The notes: generated by a model from the letters alone, not told the origin. DNA of 64,000 nucleotides from Ephydatia muelleri (GCA_013339895.1 JABACO010000020.1:4040049-4104048), one strand, 5' to 3'. Shown: positions 46,796 through 59,578, numbered from the stretch's first letter. Numbers and translations: made by a program.

Positions 46796-47538
46796 TCACT
46801 TGGCAGAGCCTGCATACACTACTCTTCCAGTGCCATAGTACTCTTTTGTCAATCGAAGTGTCACAGCCGTTCCCTCACCATATTCCTGTGAGAAATCCTT
46901 CCTTCGGTTTGCTTCCTTTCCTTCCATTATATCCAACTTCAAAATAATACCAGTTTCCCCACATGCCAAGGCTTTCATTTCAACCCCAACACCCTCTGGT
47001 TTATGTGCAACTGATTTTGGTCTTATGTGGCATTCTCTTTCTCCATCAGAACCCTTCCATGCACTCATGCATTCATCCACTGGCAGGTGGCAACCTGGAC
47101 TTATGTTCTTTTGACGGGTGAGGTTAAAATCCTCAATGATAGGTCGGATGTCTTGCCATGAGTCTTATATATGAGGTAAATTATAAAAACAGAAAACATT
47201 GATACAGAAGTCCACTTACTTTAGCATCTACACCATTATGTGGGACAGTGAAACTGAAACAGTTTGTTATATCCTGAAATCGGTGCCTTGTCATTCTAAA
47301 CTGACCACCAAAGTCCGCACTTGTATATACTGACCCAGGCTCATTTTCTCACCTGCCAATAAACTGGAATTGGTCCCCTTTTTGGCTCACAGGTCATGGC
47401 TAGTCACAATCTGAGCAATCCGAGATATTTGCTTTATTTGACTTTCACTGGAAGTACCATCCATTCCTGAACCACTACCAGGGATTTCATCTCTGCAGTT
47501 TATTTTAGAAAGCATGAATGCATACATGTGCATGTGTG

Positions 47539-47610
<72 letters not shown>

Positions 47611-48137
47611 TGTGTAATGGAATAGGTGTTGCATATATTATATGCTCAGATACACGCATGCACTGTGTAGGCTTATTTATCAAGCAATGAAGTGGATTAG
47701 CAAGACGTCATTGACCTGACCTGTCCATTTCCAAAACGAAAAACCCACCTTTGAGAGTTCACATCCTCGCCGCTACTGCTGCTGTCGCTGTCACTGTCAT
47801 TCGACGAATCAGTGCTGCTTTCGTCACCTATGTTATCCCTCCGTGCTGAGGAACTGCATCCGTCATCCTCTGCGGCTTCCTCTGTACCTAAGCAGGGTCG
47901 CTTAGCTTGACGCTTTCGAGTGCATGCATGCAGATCGCTTCTGTGGAAATAGCAGATAGGTGGGCGTAGCATATATACCCTTTGTCGACGCCGTCGCTAT
48001 TGTTCGACAGCTCCTTCTGACAGTGTTTTTTCTACTCCTCGAGCTTGCAAAAACCTGCAATATTCCCCTTCCTTGCCATACGTCGCTTTGATTTTGCTCA
48101 CAACTTTATTGCCAACGGCAAATAGCGGTTTCGCCAT
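46796..48137 (-). pseudogene. piggyBac-like transposase relic in element A
   Basis: Intron-containing gene read on minus. Exon 1 starts with ATG at 48137 (MAKPLFAVGNKVVSKIK). After a short intron comes an acidic N-terminus (GTEEAAEDDGC...SDSDSSSSGEDV, 47740-47950), as is common in piggyBac proteins. A 265-bp deletion relative to B removes the start of the DDE_Tnp_1_7 domain. RHRFQDITNCFSF (about 47250) and LPVDECMSAWKG...MKALACGETG...YYGTGRVVYAG (46796-47100) give the first catalytic Asp region and the later strand. The C-terminal third, including the final Asp and the Cys-rich finger, is missing. Confidence 0.7.
47533..47610. repeat. (GT)n microsatellite in element A
   Basis: About 78 bp of GT inside an intron-like part of the piggyBac relic. 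The counterpart in B is the CA tract at 59486-59577. Confidence 0.9.
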
Positions 48138-48944
48138 ATTGAAAGTGTAGTATTGGTTTTTGAGCTAGCCAAACCTGTCTTAACCGCGGCAGTATCGCTG
48201 ATCTGCATCATCTTGAATCTTATTAACCAGTAATCTAAAATAAAGCACCAAGTGTGCTTCATTCTTTTAGAAAGGGGTCATCATCCTTATTAAAGGATGG
48301 CCATCCTTAAATAAGGATTGCAAGAGATTAAACATTAAAAGTAAACAAAAATCCTTGCATGTGGTGGCCATTGAAGAAGGAAATCACAACTTTAGGTGCA
48401 GTACATGTCAAGACTTATGTAAAGTCAATGTTCTTTAAAAAAAAGTTAATTAAGAGTGGTCTTTGTGTGGTTTTAAGTTTGATTTCAAACTTTTGACTAA
48501 TGCATTGTATAAATTCATTAAGATTGATAGTCCTATAAAGAAATACGTATTCATTTAAACCTTTGCCTTCATTTGCGGACACCCGGCATTATACATGTAC
48601 CAACAAATTGTGGGGTGGCATGGGTCAGAAAAGACAAATAATGAAGTTGCTAAGATAATTAAACTACATGTTTGAGCAGTAGTTATATATTTGTTCAAAA
48701 CATATTTGCAAGTCTGTTTTGAACAAAATTGTTGATAATGCAAAACAATTCCTCCGTGCACAAGAATTGACTTATATATAAAAACCAATTGAAAGTGGAA
48801 ATGAAATTATGCAGGTAATTTGGTTTGAATTGATTTGATTTTGTAGTGCATATTGATGAATAAACCATCTGAGTTACTGAGATCTTAGTGGGTATGGCAG
48901 TCTCAGACGGTTGCGTTGTTTGATACACTGACGCTCCGTCGTAT

Positions 48945-49178
48945 TTGCACCGGGATGTTGCCTCTATCCTATCGTCAGTTGAAGAAGAAAAGAAGAGGAA
49001 ATACAATGATGCAGCAGAAGCACGGCGTGCTTCATTTACACCACTAGTTGTATCCGTTGATGGAGTTTTGGGCCGAGAAGCAGAATGTTTCATACAACTC
49101 CTTGCTGACAAAATAGCTCAAAAATGTATGCTGAAGTTGCAGGATGGATACGAGCCAGGATGTCCTTTGCCATTTTGA
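48945..49178 (+). pseudogene. Retroelement C-terminal fragment (FTPLVVSVDG type) in A
   Basis: 77 codons with KKRKYNDAAEARRASFTPLV and VSVDGVLGREAECFIQLLAD. This motif marks the C-terminal end of reverse-transcriptase ORFs repeated in cnidarian and sponge genomes (recollection). It is preceded and followed by unrecognised sequence and by a GT microsatellite at 49283-49352. Mirrored at 57806-58039. Confidence 0.55.
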
Positions 49179-49312
49179 GGGCCACGAATGTATGTCTTCG
49201 AGGATCCAGAACCAAATGGAGAAGTGGAACAGGATTTGATGATGGAGCTAGACTACCGGACCTTACATGTACATGTTGAGATGTGTGTGTGTGTGTTGTG
49301 TGTGTGTGTGTT

Positions 49313-49354
<42 letters not shown>

Positions 49355-49609
49355 CCTAGGTATAAATGTGTATTTGTGTGTTTATCTACATGCTGTTATC
49401 TTTTGCAAATTGGACCATTTTCATGTATGTACATGCCATTTGTTACATGTTTATTGTAGTTACTTTTCTTATAATCATTTTAAAAAAAAATTTAATTTAT
49501 TATTGCCCTTCTGGGGCAGAAAAGATCTGAGTTACTGGGTCAAATTGCTAACTTTCCCTGCGCATGTATCCGTGCAGTCATTCATTGCTGAGGTAGAAAA
49601 TGGAGGCCA

Positions 49610-50030
49610 TACATATCAGTACACATAAGCAACAGCCAGCCTGTAAGGAGCAAATAGAAGTGGCCATACAAGAGGACCAGCAGCAACAAGACGGACAAAG
49701 AGACCATATGTTGGAGCAGCAATTAAGCAATGAAGGTACATGTTGAGCTCCAAAAGCAACGAATGAAGTTGTAGAAGTTGTTGAGTACAAGCAGCAGAAA
49801 CTTGACTGCAAAAGACAGTCTGATGAGGTGAAACATCAGATACAGATGTGTCCTAATTGAAAGAGCTCGAGAGTGTACAGCAGTTGTGTCAGCATCGTGG
49901 CATGGCCACACTAAGACAGGTGAGGCAGATGTGAGCATCCTTTTGAAACTAATTCCAACTGGCAGCTGATTGCAGCTGCCACTAAATTTCAGCTAATGTT
50001 CAGTGAAGATATTGAGATAGAGGTAACATA
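49610..50030 (+). pseudogene. Gln/Glu-rich coding remnant in A
   Basis: Frames read QPACKEQIEVAIQEDQQQQD, EYKQQKLDCKRQSDEVKHQI and, after stops, FQLMFSEDIEIEVTYI. The composition suggests a former coiled coil. It is broken by stops and frame changes and mirrored near 56940-57350. The family is not recognised. Confidence 0.35.
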
Positions 50031-50629
50031 CATCATGCATTCATATACATATACACGCATGTCATAATCATTTGGCAATGCGATAAATTATAATGATATT
50101 AGAATACACTTCCATATGCATACATGTATACACAGGCGTGGTGTTTTATTTAGCCTGGGTGAGGCTGGGTGCAGGTAACGGACCATTTGGGCATGGGAGG
50201 GGGTCTGGTTAATAATAGATTCAGGTATTGCTAGCTGTTGTTGTTGGCTTTTTTATTTTTTGGCGCAAAATATTGGTTCATAGACCCTTCCTATAACTGG
50301 TAAGGAATTCAATTATTCCTCTGTCCAAAAGGTGCTTACTTTCCACTAGACACATCGAGATCAGAGATTACACAGCCTATCTTCTGTCTGAAATCTGCCA
50401 CAATGTTTCAGTGGAACCTCATCTACAGCCCATCACAGGTGAGATCTCACTACTACCTCAGCCAACTTCCAAGATGGTGCATGTCTTGATGTAGCAGCAG
50501 ATGGATTCTGTGGGAGTTGATTTGAGAGTGCATTCTTTAACGTAAACCTCTTTAACATAAACCCTTCCCCCCCCCTCCTCAAATAGACAATCCCAGCATT
50601 TTGCCTGCTACTATTTCCGTGAGGCCTCA

Positions 50630-51135
50630 AAGAAATGAGCGATGAGCGTTGGTATGCCTCTATTACTCCACTTATTATATCTGCCAATGGAGACTTAGAG
50701 AGGCCACAGTTGTATACAAGCACATCGCTGCCTTGCTGTCTGCAAAGTGGGGCCAGTTATTCATACACTCAACCATGGCCTGGATGCGCTGCTATCTTTC
50801 CTTCTCTCTCCCCATCGTCATCCATGGGCCATGCCTTCAACTGCTTACACTCACCTGTTGACCTCATTGTAAAGGTTGCAGATTTCCCCCCTATTTAGTC
50901 TATTCCCTGTTTGTTGTTTCCAGTCTACATTTGTACTTGGAAGCCAAACCCACTTTTACACGATGTGATAATAGGCTTTGTCACATTTGGCTTCACGACT
51001 GGCTTTTCAAACCAACACCTGCTAATCACAAATGCTGAGCAGCCTATTTGGTCATCTAAATCTAAATTTGGTCAGGTCTAATGCCAGAGCCATCCTTAGC
51101 AGATCCTACTTTCCTTCTGAAGTCAATGTGTGAGG
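50630..51135 (+). pseudogene. Second retroelement C-terminal fragment in A
   Basis: DERWYASITPLIISANGDL then, in another frame, EATVVYKHIAALLSAKWGQ and MRCYLSFSLPIV. This is homologous to the 48945 fragment. At 51030-51130 it ends FGHLNLNLVRSNARAILSRS, the terminal motif of the LINE domain. Frame broken at about 50703. Mirrored at 55830-56320. Confidence 0.5.
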
Positions 51136-51268
51136 TTAGTAGTGTGTTTCATTTATGATTCATTTGTGAAATGAGTAATTATTAATAATCATGGGATAAT
51201 AATAATACATGTGATGTATTCATTTGAGCAGCCCATTGTATTTTTCATTTAAGTTATAATAATGTATA

Positions 51269-51870
51269 ATGGATCTAGATACCTCAGGTGGTTCTCTGTG
51301 CCCCTTTTGCCCTGGCGTTGCCTTTGATCCGCTTAGTCATCATGCTGCCTCCTGTAGACATGGTGGAGATGTCATTGCTCAGCATAACCATCTGAGAGAC
51401 ATCTTTGCTGATTTCTGTTGTCATGCCTATCTTCCAGTAAAGGCCGAAGTGGGATATGGCTTAGGCAGAGATAATGTCAACTCCCGCCCTGCAGATGTCC
51501 TTGTTCAGGGTTTGGACAGAGGAAAACCTACGTCACTATTACATTGTCACTCACTCCTGTTACCCTCAGTGAAGCTAGTGTGGCACTTGGGGCAGCAGCA
51601 TTTGTAGCTGAATCAAGGAAGCATGCTTCCAACGATGCTAAGTGCCAGGAGTTGGGGTGGTCATGCATTCTACTTGCCGTCGCGACATATGGCAATTGGA
51701 GGAAGAGGCTCAGAGTGTGTTCTCCTGCCTAGCCTCTCTGCTTGCAATCAGCCAGGCCAGCCTCAAATCCAAAAATGATTGCAGAAATCTATGGCCATAT
51801 CAATTTATCCTTAGTGAGATCAGTGGCTAAGGCCATTTTAGGTAGGGAGTTAGTGCATAGTTGCAGTTGA
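51269..51870 (+). pseudogene. LINE 3'-end domain fragment in A
   Basis: CPFCPGVAFDPLSHHAASC zinc cluster, RHGGDVIAQHNHLRDIFADF, RPADVLVQGLDRGKP, frame change at about 51530, then ELGWSCILLAVATYGNW, and LSLVRSVAKAILGREL in the third frame ending near 51870. An AT-rich tail with ATTATT follows. Closest in layout to the domain at 34030-34641. Mirrored at 55095-55686. Confidence 0.7.
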
Positions 51871-52069
51871 ACTGTTGGTTTGAATTTGTGTACATTTTAG
51901 TGCTTAGTGTTAATAATAGTGATATGGATATGTGGTGTACGCAGTTTGTAATTGTCATTATTATTATGATGTTAATCAATGATAATAATACAAATACAAT
52001 TACATGAAAGAATATAACATCACTACTTTTTAAAAACTATCCACAGTTCCAAACATAATGCATAAACTA

Positions 52070-52490
52070 CACTAAATCAATAGGTTGGGGCAGGCTTCTT
52101 GCCAAAATAGCGCTTGCCACAGACAATGCTTATGAGGCTCAGTTTGCCATAAAGATCTGAAGTGACCTTACTTTTAGGCGGAGAAACACAGACTACAAGT
52201 CCAGAGGCCAAACAGGAGAATGTGATGTTTGCTTCTCTGCCCTAGTTGCCATATGTCTCAACAGCCAGGGGAACACACACCCTGCTCAGTTCCTGGCAAT
52301 TAGGGCCTTTGGAAACATGTTTGTGAGACTCGGCAAAAGCTGATGCAGTACCTGCATCATTCAGAAAAGCAGCCTGGGTGGGTGGTGAGGTAACAGTAAT
52401 ATCACAAGCAGCTGGCCTTCCTCTCTCCCAATCAGCCACCAGAACATCTGCTGGGTGAGATTACCTTAAGCTCAGGTGTCAATTGACTAC
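52070..52490 (-). pseudogene. LINE 3'-end domain fragment in A, inverted
   Basis: On minus: ADWERGRPAACDITVTSPPT, KHVSKGPNCQELSRVCVPLA and an ending near 52090. Adjacent to the right TIR and opposite in strand to the other LINE pieces of A. Its mirror in B is 54450-54890. Confidence 0.6.
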
Positions 52491-52639
52491 CAACCTCCAC
52501 CTTAACTTCCAGACAAGAACTGTGTAATTTTTCACATTTGTGTGCTGCAAAACAGAATAGAAGAGAAGATTCAATGATTTTGAACATAATTATATTATTT
52601 AAACTGATGTACAGATGATATCATCAGCATATAGCACCA

Positions 52640-53385
52640 TACCCACATACAGGAAGAAGCAGATTGATATGCAAGCTAGGTCAACCCCCCATGGACAGAC
52701 AAATTAAAGCGTCTAGCTTATTTCTACACTAGTCTGGGTACCCATCATCAGTTAGGTACCCAGACTAAGTCTACACCTGGCATCATTTCTGAAACAATAT
52801 CACATGCTCATGTTTACAAGAAATGGTATATGACACATACACTTCACCCCATGTTGCGTTCTGTAGTTTTGATTGGTTGGACTGGGTTAGAACTGCAAAG
52901 TGTTAACTCTCCAGCCACAGTTACGTTTCTCGTTCCCTGTGTTGGCACTCTTCTCCTGTGCTAGTTTATTATATAGCAGTACATGTCCAAGGGTGTGGCA
53001 AAGGAACGCGGGCGTCTTTTAGTATGTTCCAATCACGTACTAGCAGTCATCGCAAATTAAAGCGGAGGCCTGTATGAGAGATGAAGATGAAGTCGCGTGG
53101 TGGGGGAAAATGCAGATCATATAATCGCGGGAGACGGAAGCGTGGATGCTGCTCATAGTAAGAGCTTTGTGTACATCGGACATACTTACCTCTATTCACG
53201 TTCGGAGGAACTAGTCCAGGTGTAGCGTCCCGCGATGTCTATTTTCTCTATGTATGCCTCAGTTATTTCGAAATTTCTCTCGTTTAACCCTGAATAAAAA
53301 ATAAAAAAATAAAAAAAAAACAATAAAAAAAGAATATATACGCAATGTAATCTTTTTTCGTTTTGGCACGAATTACATGCCATAG
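52640..53385 (-). repeat. Right TIR of element A
   Basis: The inverse of the left TIR of A, with the same inward-facing GTAAGTATG donor (about 53180-53189 on minus). It carries small insertions relative to the left copy (for example near 53112 and 52780). Confidence 0.85.
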
Positions 53386-53597
53386 GCATTAACCTGGCTA
53401 GGTGATGTAGCATTTGCCCTAACCAGTTGTAAGTTAAGGCGGTCATAAATGTCAATGAGGGTTACAGATTTAGGTTTGTTACTCAGGGTGGCAATTCTCG
53501 AGGCAATTGTCGAAAACAGCATTATTATTATTATTATTATTATTATTTACTATTATTATTAATAATAATAATATACAGGATACAAGAATACACTAAT
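53386..53597. repeat. Spacer between elements A and B, with (ATT)n
   Basis: 212 bp that are not part of either element. It includes ATT repeats at about 53518-53575, partly self-complementary because the ATT tract is followed by AAT units. The GCAT duplication of A and the TAAT duplication of B lie at its two edges. Confidence 0.75.
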
Positions 53598-54345
53598 GTA
53601 TGGCATGTAATTCGTGCCAAAACGAAAAAAGATTACATTGCGTATATATTTTTATTTTATTGTATTTTTTTATTTTTTATTTTTTTATTCAGGGTTAAAC
53701 GAGAGAAATTTCGAAATAACCGAGTCATAAATAGAGAAAATAGACGTCGCGGGACGCTACACCTGGACTAGTTCCTCCGAACGTGAATAGAGGTAAGTAT
53801 GTCCGATGTACACAAAGCTCTTACTATGAGCAGCATCCACGCTTCCGTCTCCCGCGATTATATGATCTGTCATCTCTCATACAGGCCTCCGCTTTAATTT
53901 GCGATGACTGCTAGTACGTGATTGGAACATACTAAAAGACGCCCGCGTTCCTTTGCCACACCCTTGGACATGTACTGCTATATAATAAACTAGCACAGGA
54001 GAAGAGTGCCAACACAGGGAACGAGAAACGTAACTGTGGCTGGAGAGTTAACACTTTGCAGTACTAACCCAGTCCACCAATCAAAACTACAGAACGCAAC
54101 ATTGCATTCCTGGGGTGAAGTGTATGTCATATACAATTTCTTGTTGTAAACATGAGCATGTGATATTGTTTCAGAAATGATGCCAGGTGTAGACTTAGTC
54201 TGGGTACCTGACTGATGATGGGTACCCAGACTAGTGTAGAAATAAGCTAGAGGTATTAATATGTCTGTCCATGGGGGGTTGACCTTGCATATCAATCTGC
54301 TTCTTCCTGTATGTGAGTATGGTGCTATATGCTGATGATATCATC
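53598..54345 (+). repeat. Left TIR of element B
   Basis: Near-identical to the right TIR of A in inverse, including its small insertions, for example the extra GTACCCAGACT unit. This shows that B's left end corresponds to A's right end. Confidence 0.85.
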
Positions 54346-54449
54346 TGTACATCAGTTTAAATAATATAATTATGTTTAATTGAATCTTCTCTTCTATTCT
54401 GTTTTGCAGCACACAAATGTGAAAAATTACACAGTTCTTGTCTGGAAGT

Positions 54450-54890
54450 TAAGGTGGAGGCTAGTAGTCAATCGACACCTGAGCTTAAGGTAATCTCACC
54501 CAGCAGATGTTCTGGTGGCTGATTGGGAGAGAGGAAGGCCAGCTGCTTGTGATATTACTGTTACCTCACCACCCACCCAGGCTGCTTTTCTGAATGATGC
54601 AGGTACTGCATCAGCTGTTGCCGAGTCTCACAAACATGTTTCCAATGGCCCTAATTGCCAGGAACTGAACAGGGTGTGTGTTCCCCTGGCTGTTGAGACA
54701 TATGGCAACTAGGGCAGAGAAGCAAACATCACATTCTCCTGTTTGGCCTCTGGACTTGTAGTCTGTGTTTCTCTGCCTAAAAGTAAGGTCACTTCAGATC
54801 TTTATGGCAAACTGAGCCTCATATGCATGGTCTGTGGCAAGCGCCATTTTGGCAAGAAGCCTGCCCCAACCTATTGATTTAGTGTAGTTT
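54450..54890 (+). pseudogene. LINE 3'-end domain fragment in B
   Basis: VEASSQSTPELK then, in another frame, [39 protein letters not shown] and a broken C-terminus to about 54880. Mirror of 52070-52490. A one-base change at 54498 separates the two frames. Confidence 0.6.
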
Positions 54891-55094
54891 ATGCATTATG
54901 TTTGGAACTGTGGATAGTTTTTAAAAAGTAAGTGATGTTATATTCTTTCATGTAATTGTATTTGTATTATTATCATTGATTAACATAATAATAATAATGA
55001 CAATTACAAACTGCGTACACCACATATCCATATCACTATTATTAACACTAAGCACTAAAATGTACACAAATTCAAACCAACAGTTCAACTGCAA

Positions 55095-55686
55095 CTATGC
55101 ACTAATTCCCTACCTAAAATGGCCTTAGCCACTGATCTCACTAAGGATAAATTGATATGGCCATAGATTTCTGCAATCATTTTTGGATTTGAGGCTGGCC
55201 TGGCTGATTGCAAGCAGAGAGGCTAGGCAGGAGAACACACTCTGAGCCTCTTCCTCCAATTGCCATATGTCTCGACGGCAAGTAGAATGCATGACCACCC
55301 CAACTCCTGGCACTTAGCATCGTTGGCTGCATGCTTCCTTGATTCAGCTACAAATGCTGCTGCCCCAAGTGCCACACTAGCTTCACTGAGGGTAACAGGA
55401 GTGAGTGACAATGTAATAGTGACGTAGGTTTTCCTCTGTCCAAACCCTGAACAAGGACATCTGCAGAGCGGGAGTTGACATTATCTCTGCCTAAGCCATA
55501 TCCCACTTCGGCCTTTACTGGAAGATAGGCATGACAACAGAAATCAGCAAATATGTCTCTCAGATGGTTATGCTGAGCAATGACATCTCCACCATGTCTA
55601 CAGGAGGCAGCATGATGACTAAGCGGATCAAAGGCAACGCCAGGGCAAAAGGGGCACAGAGAACCACCTGAGGTATCTAGATCCAT
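55095..55686 (-). pseudogene. LINE 3'-end domain fragment in B (inverse of 51269)
   Basis: Minus-strand mirror of 51269-51870 with the same frame break at about 55425. It differs by a few bases (for example SRSADVLV instead of SRPADVLV). Confidence 0.7.
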
Positions 55687-55829
55687 TATATATTATTATA
55701 ACTTAAATGAAAAATACAATGGGCTGCTCAAATGAATACATCACATGTATTATTATTATCCCATGATTATTAATAATTACTCATTTCACAAATGAATCAT
55801 AAATGAAACACACTACTAACCTCACACAT

Positions 55830-56320
55830 TGACTTCAGAAAGAAAGTAGGATCTGCTAAGGATGGCTCTGGCATTAGACCTGACCAAATTTAGATTTAGA
55901 TGACCAAATAGGCTGCTCAGCATTTGTGATTAGCAGGTGTTGGTTTGAAAAGCCAGTCGTGAAGCCAAATGTGACAAAGCCTATTATCACATCGTGTAAA
56001 AGTGGGTTTGGCTTCCAAGTACAAATGTAGACTGGAAACAACAAACAGGGAATAGACTAAATAGGGGGGAAATCTGCAACCTTTACAATGAGGTCAACAG
56101 GTGAGTGTAAGCAGTTGAAGGCATGGCCCATGGATGACGATGGGGAGAGAGAAGGAAAGATAGCAGCGCATCCAGGCCATGGTTGAGTGTATGAATAACT
56201 GGCCCCACTTTGCAGACAGCAAGGCAGCGATGTGCTTGTATACAACTGTGGCCTCTCTAAGTCTCCATTGGCAGATATAATAAGTGGAGTAATAGAGGCA
56301 TACCAACGCTCATCGCTCAT
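55830..56320 (-). pseudogene. Second retroelement C-terminal fragment in B
   Basis: Minus-strand mirror of 50630-51135, with the same frame breaks. Confidence 0.5.
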
Positions 56321-56939
56321 TTCTTTGAGGCCTCACGGAAATAGTAGCAGGCAAAATGCTGGGATTGTCTATTTGAGGAGGGGGGGGAAGGGTTTATGTT
56401 AAAGAGGTTTACATTAAAGAATGCACTCTCAAATCAACTCCCACAGAATCCATCTGCTGCTACATCAAGACATGCACCATCTTGGAAGTTGGCTGAGGTA
56501 GTAGTGAGATCTCACCTGTGATGGGCTGTAGATGAGGTTCCACTGAAACATTGTGGCAGATTTCAGACAGAAGATAGGCTGTGTAATCTCTGATCTCGAT
56601 GTGTCTAGTGGAAAGTAAGCACCTTTTGGACAGAGGAATAATTGAATTCCTTACCAGTTATAGGAAGGGTCTATGAACCAATATTTTGCGCCAAAAAATA
56701 AAAAAGATTTGTGAGCCAACAACAACAGCTAGCAATACCTGAATCTATTATTAACCAGACCCCCTCCCATGCCCAAATGGTCCGTTACCTGCACCCAGCC
56801 CCACCCAGGCTAAATAAAACACCACGCCTGTGTATACATGTATGCATGCATATGGAAGTGTATTCTAATATCATTATAATTTATCGCATTGCCAAATGAT
56901 TATGACATGCATGTATATGTATATGAATGCAAGATGTAT

Positions 56940-57350
56940 GTTACCTCTATCTCAATATCTTCACTGAACATTAGCTGAAATTTAGTGGCAGTTGTTGGAA
57001 TTAGTTTCAAAAGGATGCTCACACCTGCCTCACCTGTCTAAGTGTGGCCATGCCACGATGCTGACACAACTGCTGTACACTCTCGAGCTCTTTCAATTAG
57101 GATGAGACACATCTGTATCTGATGTTCCACCTCATCAGACTGTCTTTTGCAGTCAAGTTTCTGCTGCTTGTACTCAACAACTTCTACAACTTCATTCATT
57201 GCTTTTGGAGCTCAACATGTAACTTCATTGCTTAATTGCTGCTCCAACATATGGTCTCTTTGTCCGTCTTGTTGCTGCTGGTCCTCTTGTATGGCCACTT
57301 CTATTTGCTCCTTACAGGCTGGCTGTTACTTATGTGTACTGATATGTATG
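56940..57350 (-). pseudogene. Gln/Glu-rich coding remnant in B
   Basis: Minus-strand mirror of 49610-50030, also broken. Confidence 0.3.
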
Positions 57351-57603
57351 GCCTCCATTTTCCTCCTCAGCAATGAATGACTGCACGGATACATGCGCAG
57401 GGAAAGTTAGCAATTTGACCCAGTAACTCAGATCTTTTCTGCCCCAGAAGGGCAATAATAAATTAAAATTTTTTTTAAAATGATTATAAGAAAAGTAACT
57501 ACAATAAACAAGTAACAAATGGCATGTACATACATGAAAATCGTCCAATTTGCAAAAGATAACAGCATGTAGATAAACACACAAATACACATTTATACCT
57601 AGG

Positions 57604-57605
<2 letters not shown>

Positions 57606-57639
<34 letters not shown>

Positions 57640-57705
57640 AACACACACACACACACACAACATACACACACACACAACACACACACACAACACACACACA
57701 CATCT
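57606..57705. repeat. (CA)n microsatellite in element B
   Basis: About 100 bp of CA, interrupted. The counterpart of the shorter GT tract at 49283-49352 in A, so the tract length has diverged since the copies separated. Confidence 0.9.
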
Positions 57706-57805
57706 CAACATGTACATGTAAGGTCCGGTAGTCCAGCTCCATCATCAAATCCTGTTCCACTTCTCCATTTGGTTCTGGATCCTCGAAGACATACATTCGT
57801 GGCCC

Positions 57806-58039
57806 TCAGAATGGCAAAGGACATCCTGGCTCGTATCCATCCTGCAACTTCAGCATACATTTTTGAGCTATTTTGTCAGCAAGGAGTTGTATGAAACATT
57901 CTGCTTCTCGGCCCAAAACTCCATCAACGGATACAACTAGTGGTGTAAATGAAGCACGCCGTGCTTCTGCTGCATCATTGTATTTCCTCTTCTTTTCTTC
58001 TTCAGCTGACGATAGGATAGAGGCAACATCCCGGTGCAA
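57806..58039 (-). pseudogene. Retroelement C-terminal fragment (FTPLVVSVDG type) in B
   Basis: Minus-strand mirror of 48945-49178, still open for 77 codons, with a Val to Ala change (SSAEEEKK). Confidence 0.55.
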
Positions 58040-58958
58040 ATACGACGGAGCGTCAGTGTATCAAACAACGCAACCGTCTGAGACTGCCATACCCACTAAG
58101 ATCTCAGTAACTCAGATGGTTTATTCATCAATATGCACTACAAAATCAAATCAATTCAAACCAAATTACCTGCATAATTTCATTTCCACTTTCAATTGGT
58201 TTTTATATATAAGTCAATTCTTGTGCACGGAGGAATTGTTTTGCATTATCAACAATTTTGTTCAAAACAGACTTGCAAATATGTTTTGAACAAATATATA
58301 ACTACTGCTCAAACATGTAGTTTAATTATCTTAGCAACTTCATTATTTGTCTTTTCTGACCCATGCCACCCCACAATTTGTTGGTACATGTATAATGCCG
58401 GGTGTCCGCAAATGAAGGCAAAGGTTTAAATGAATACGTATTTCTTTATAGGACTATCAATCTTAATGAATTCATACAATGCATTAGTCAAAAGTTTGAA
58501 ATCAAACTTAAAACCACACAAAGACCACTCTTAATTAACTTTATTTTTAAAGAACATTGACTTTACATAAGTCTTGACATGTACTGCACCTAAAGTTGTG
58601 ATTTCCTTCTTCAATGGCCACCACATGCAAGGATTTTTGTGCTTAGTGGGAAGTAGAGGTTCATTGAACCAGATTGTTATATTATGTATGGTTGTGTATT
58701 AATTTTATACCCTTAAATTTGCATCTTTAGCCAAGTAACTAAAGTGTTATACATTTGTGTAATGTATGAACTTTTAATGTTTAATCTCTTGCAATCCTTA
58801 TTTAAGGATGGTCATCCTTTAATAAGGATGATGACCCCTTTCTAAAAGAATGAAGCACACTTGGTGCTTTATTTTAGATTACTGGTTAATAAGACTAGCG
58901 ATACTGCCGCGGTTAAGACAGGTTTGGCTAGCTCAAAAACCAATACTACACTTTCAAT

Positions 58959-59492
58959 ATGGCGAAACCGCTATTTGCCGTTGGCAATAAAGTTGTGAGC
59001 AAAATCAAAGCGACGTATGGCAAGGAAGGGGAATATTGCAGGTTTCTGGAAGCTCGAGGAGTAGAAAAAACACTGTCAGAAGGAGCTGTCGAACAATAGA
59101 GACGGCGTCGACAAAGGGTATATGCTACGCCCACCTACCTGCTATTTCCACAGAAGCGATCTGCATGCATGCACTCGAAAGCGTCAAGCTAAGCGACCCT
59201 GCTTAGGTACAGAGGAAGCCGCAGAGGATGACGGATGCAGTTCCTCAGCACGGAGGGATAACATAGGTGACGAAAGCAGCACTGATTCGTCGAATGACAG
59301 TGACAGCGACAGCATGCATGCAGCAGTAGCGGCGAGGATGTGAACTCTCAAAGGTGGGTTTTTCGTTTTGGAAATGGACAGGTCAGGTCAATGACGTCTT
59401 GCTAATCCACTTCATTGCTTGATAAATAAGCCTATACAGTGCATGCGTGTATCTGAGCATATACATGCAGCACCTATTCCATTACACAGACA

Positions 59493-59578
<86 letters not shown>

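Larger units (their letters stand above)
44888..53385 (+). mobile_element. Long-TIR element A, 8.5 kb, TSD GCAT
   Basis: Ends are inverted repeats of about 730 bp, each starting G/C then TATGGCATGTAATTCGTGCC. GCAT flanks both ends (44884-44887 and 53386-53389). Internal order: left TIR; an unrecognised coding-like stretch (45786-46180); a piggyBac-like relic on minus (46796-48137); LINE C-terminal fragments on plus (48945-49178, 50630-51135, 51269-51870) and minus (52070-52490); right TIR. Element B is the same sequence in opposite orientation with small indels. No intact transposase is seen, so mobility must have been supplied in trans or by a gene now decayed. The superfamily is unknown; 4-bp targets exclude TTAA-specific piggyBac. 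Confidence 0.8.

Noticed and set aside
44884-53389. Elements A and B as piggyBac transposons
   Set aside because: piggyBac duplicates TTAA. These copies are flanked by GCAT and TAAT and have long TIRs without piggyBac termini. The piggyBac gene is only an internal relic.
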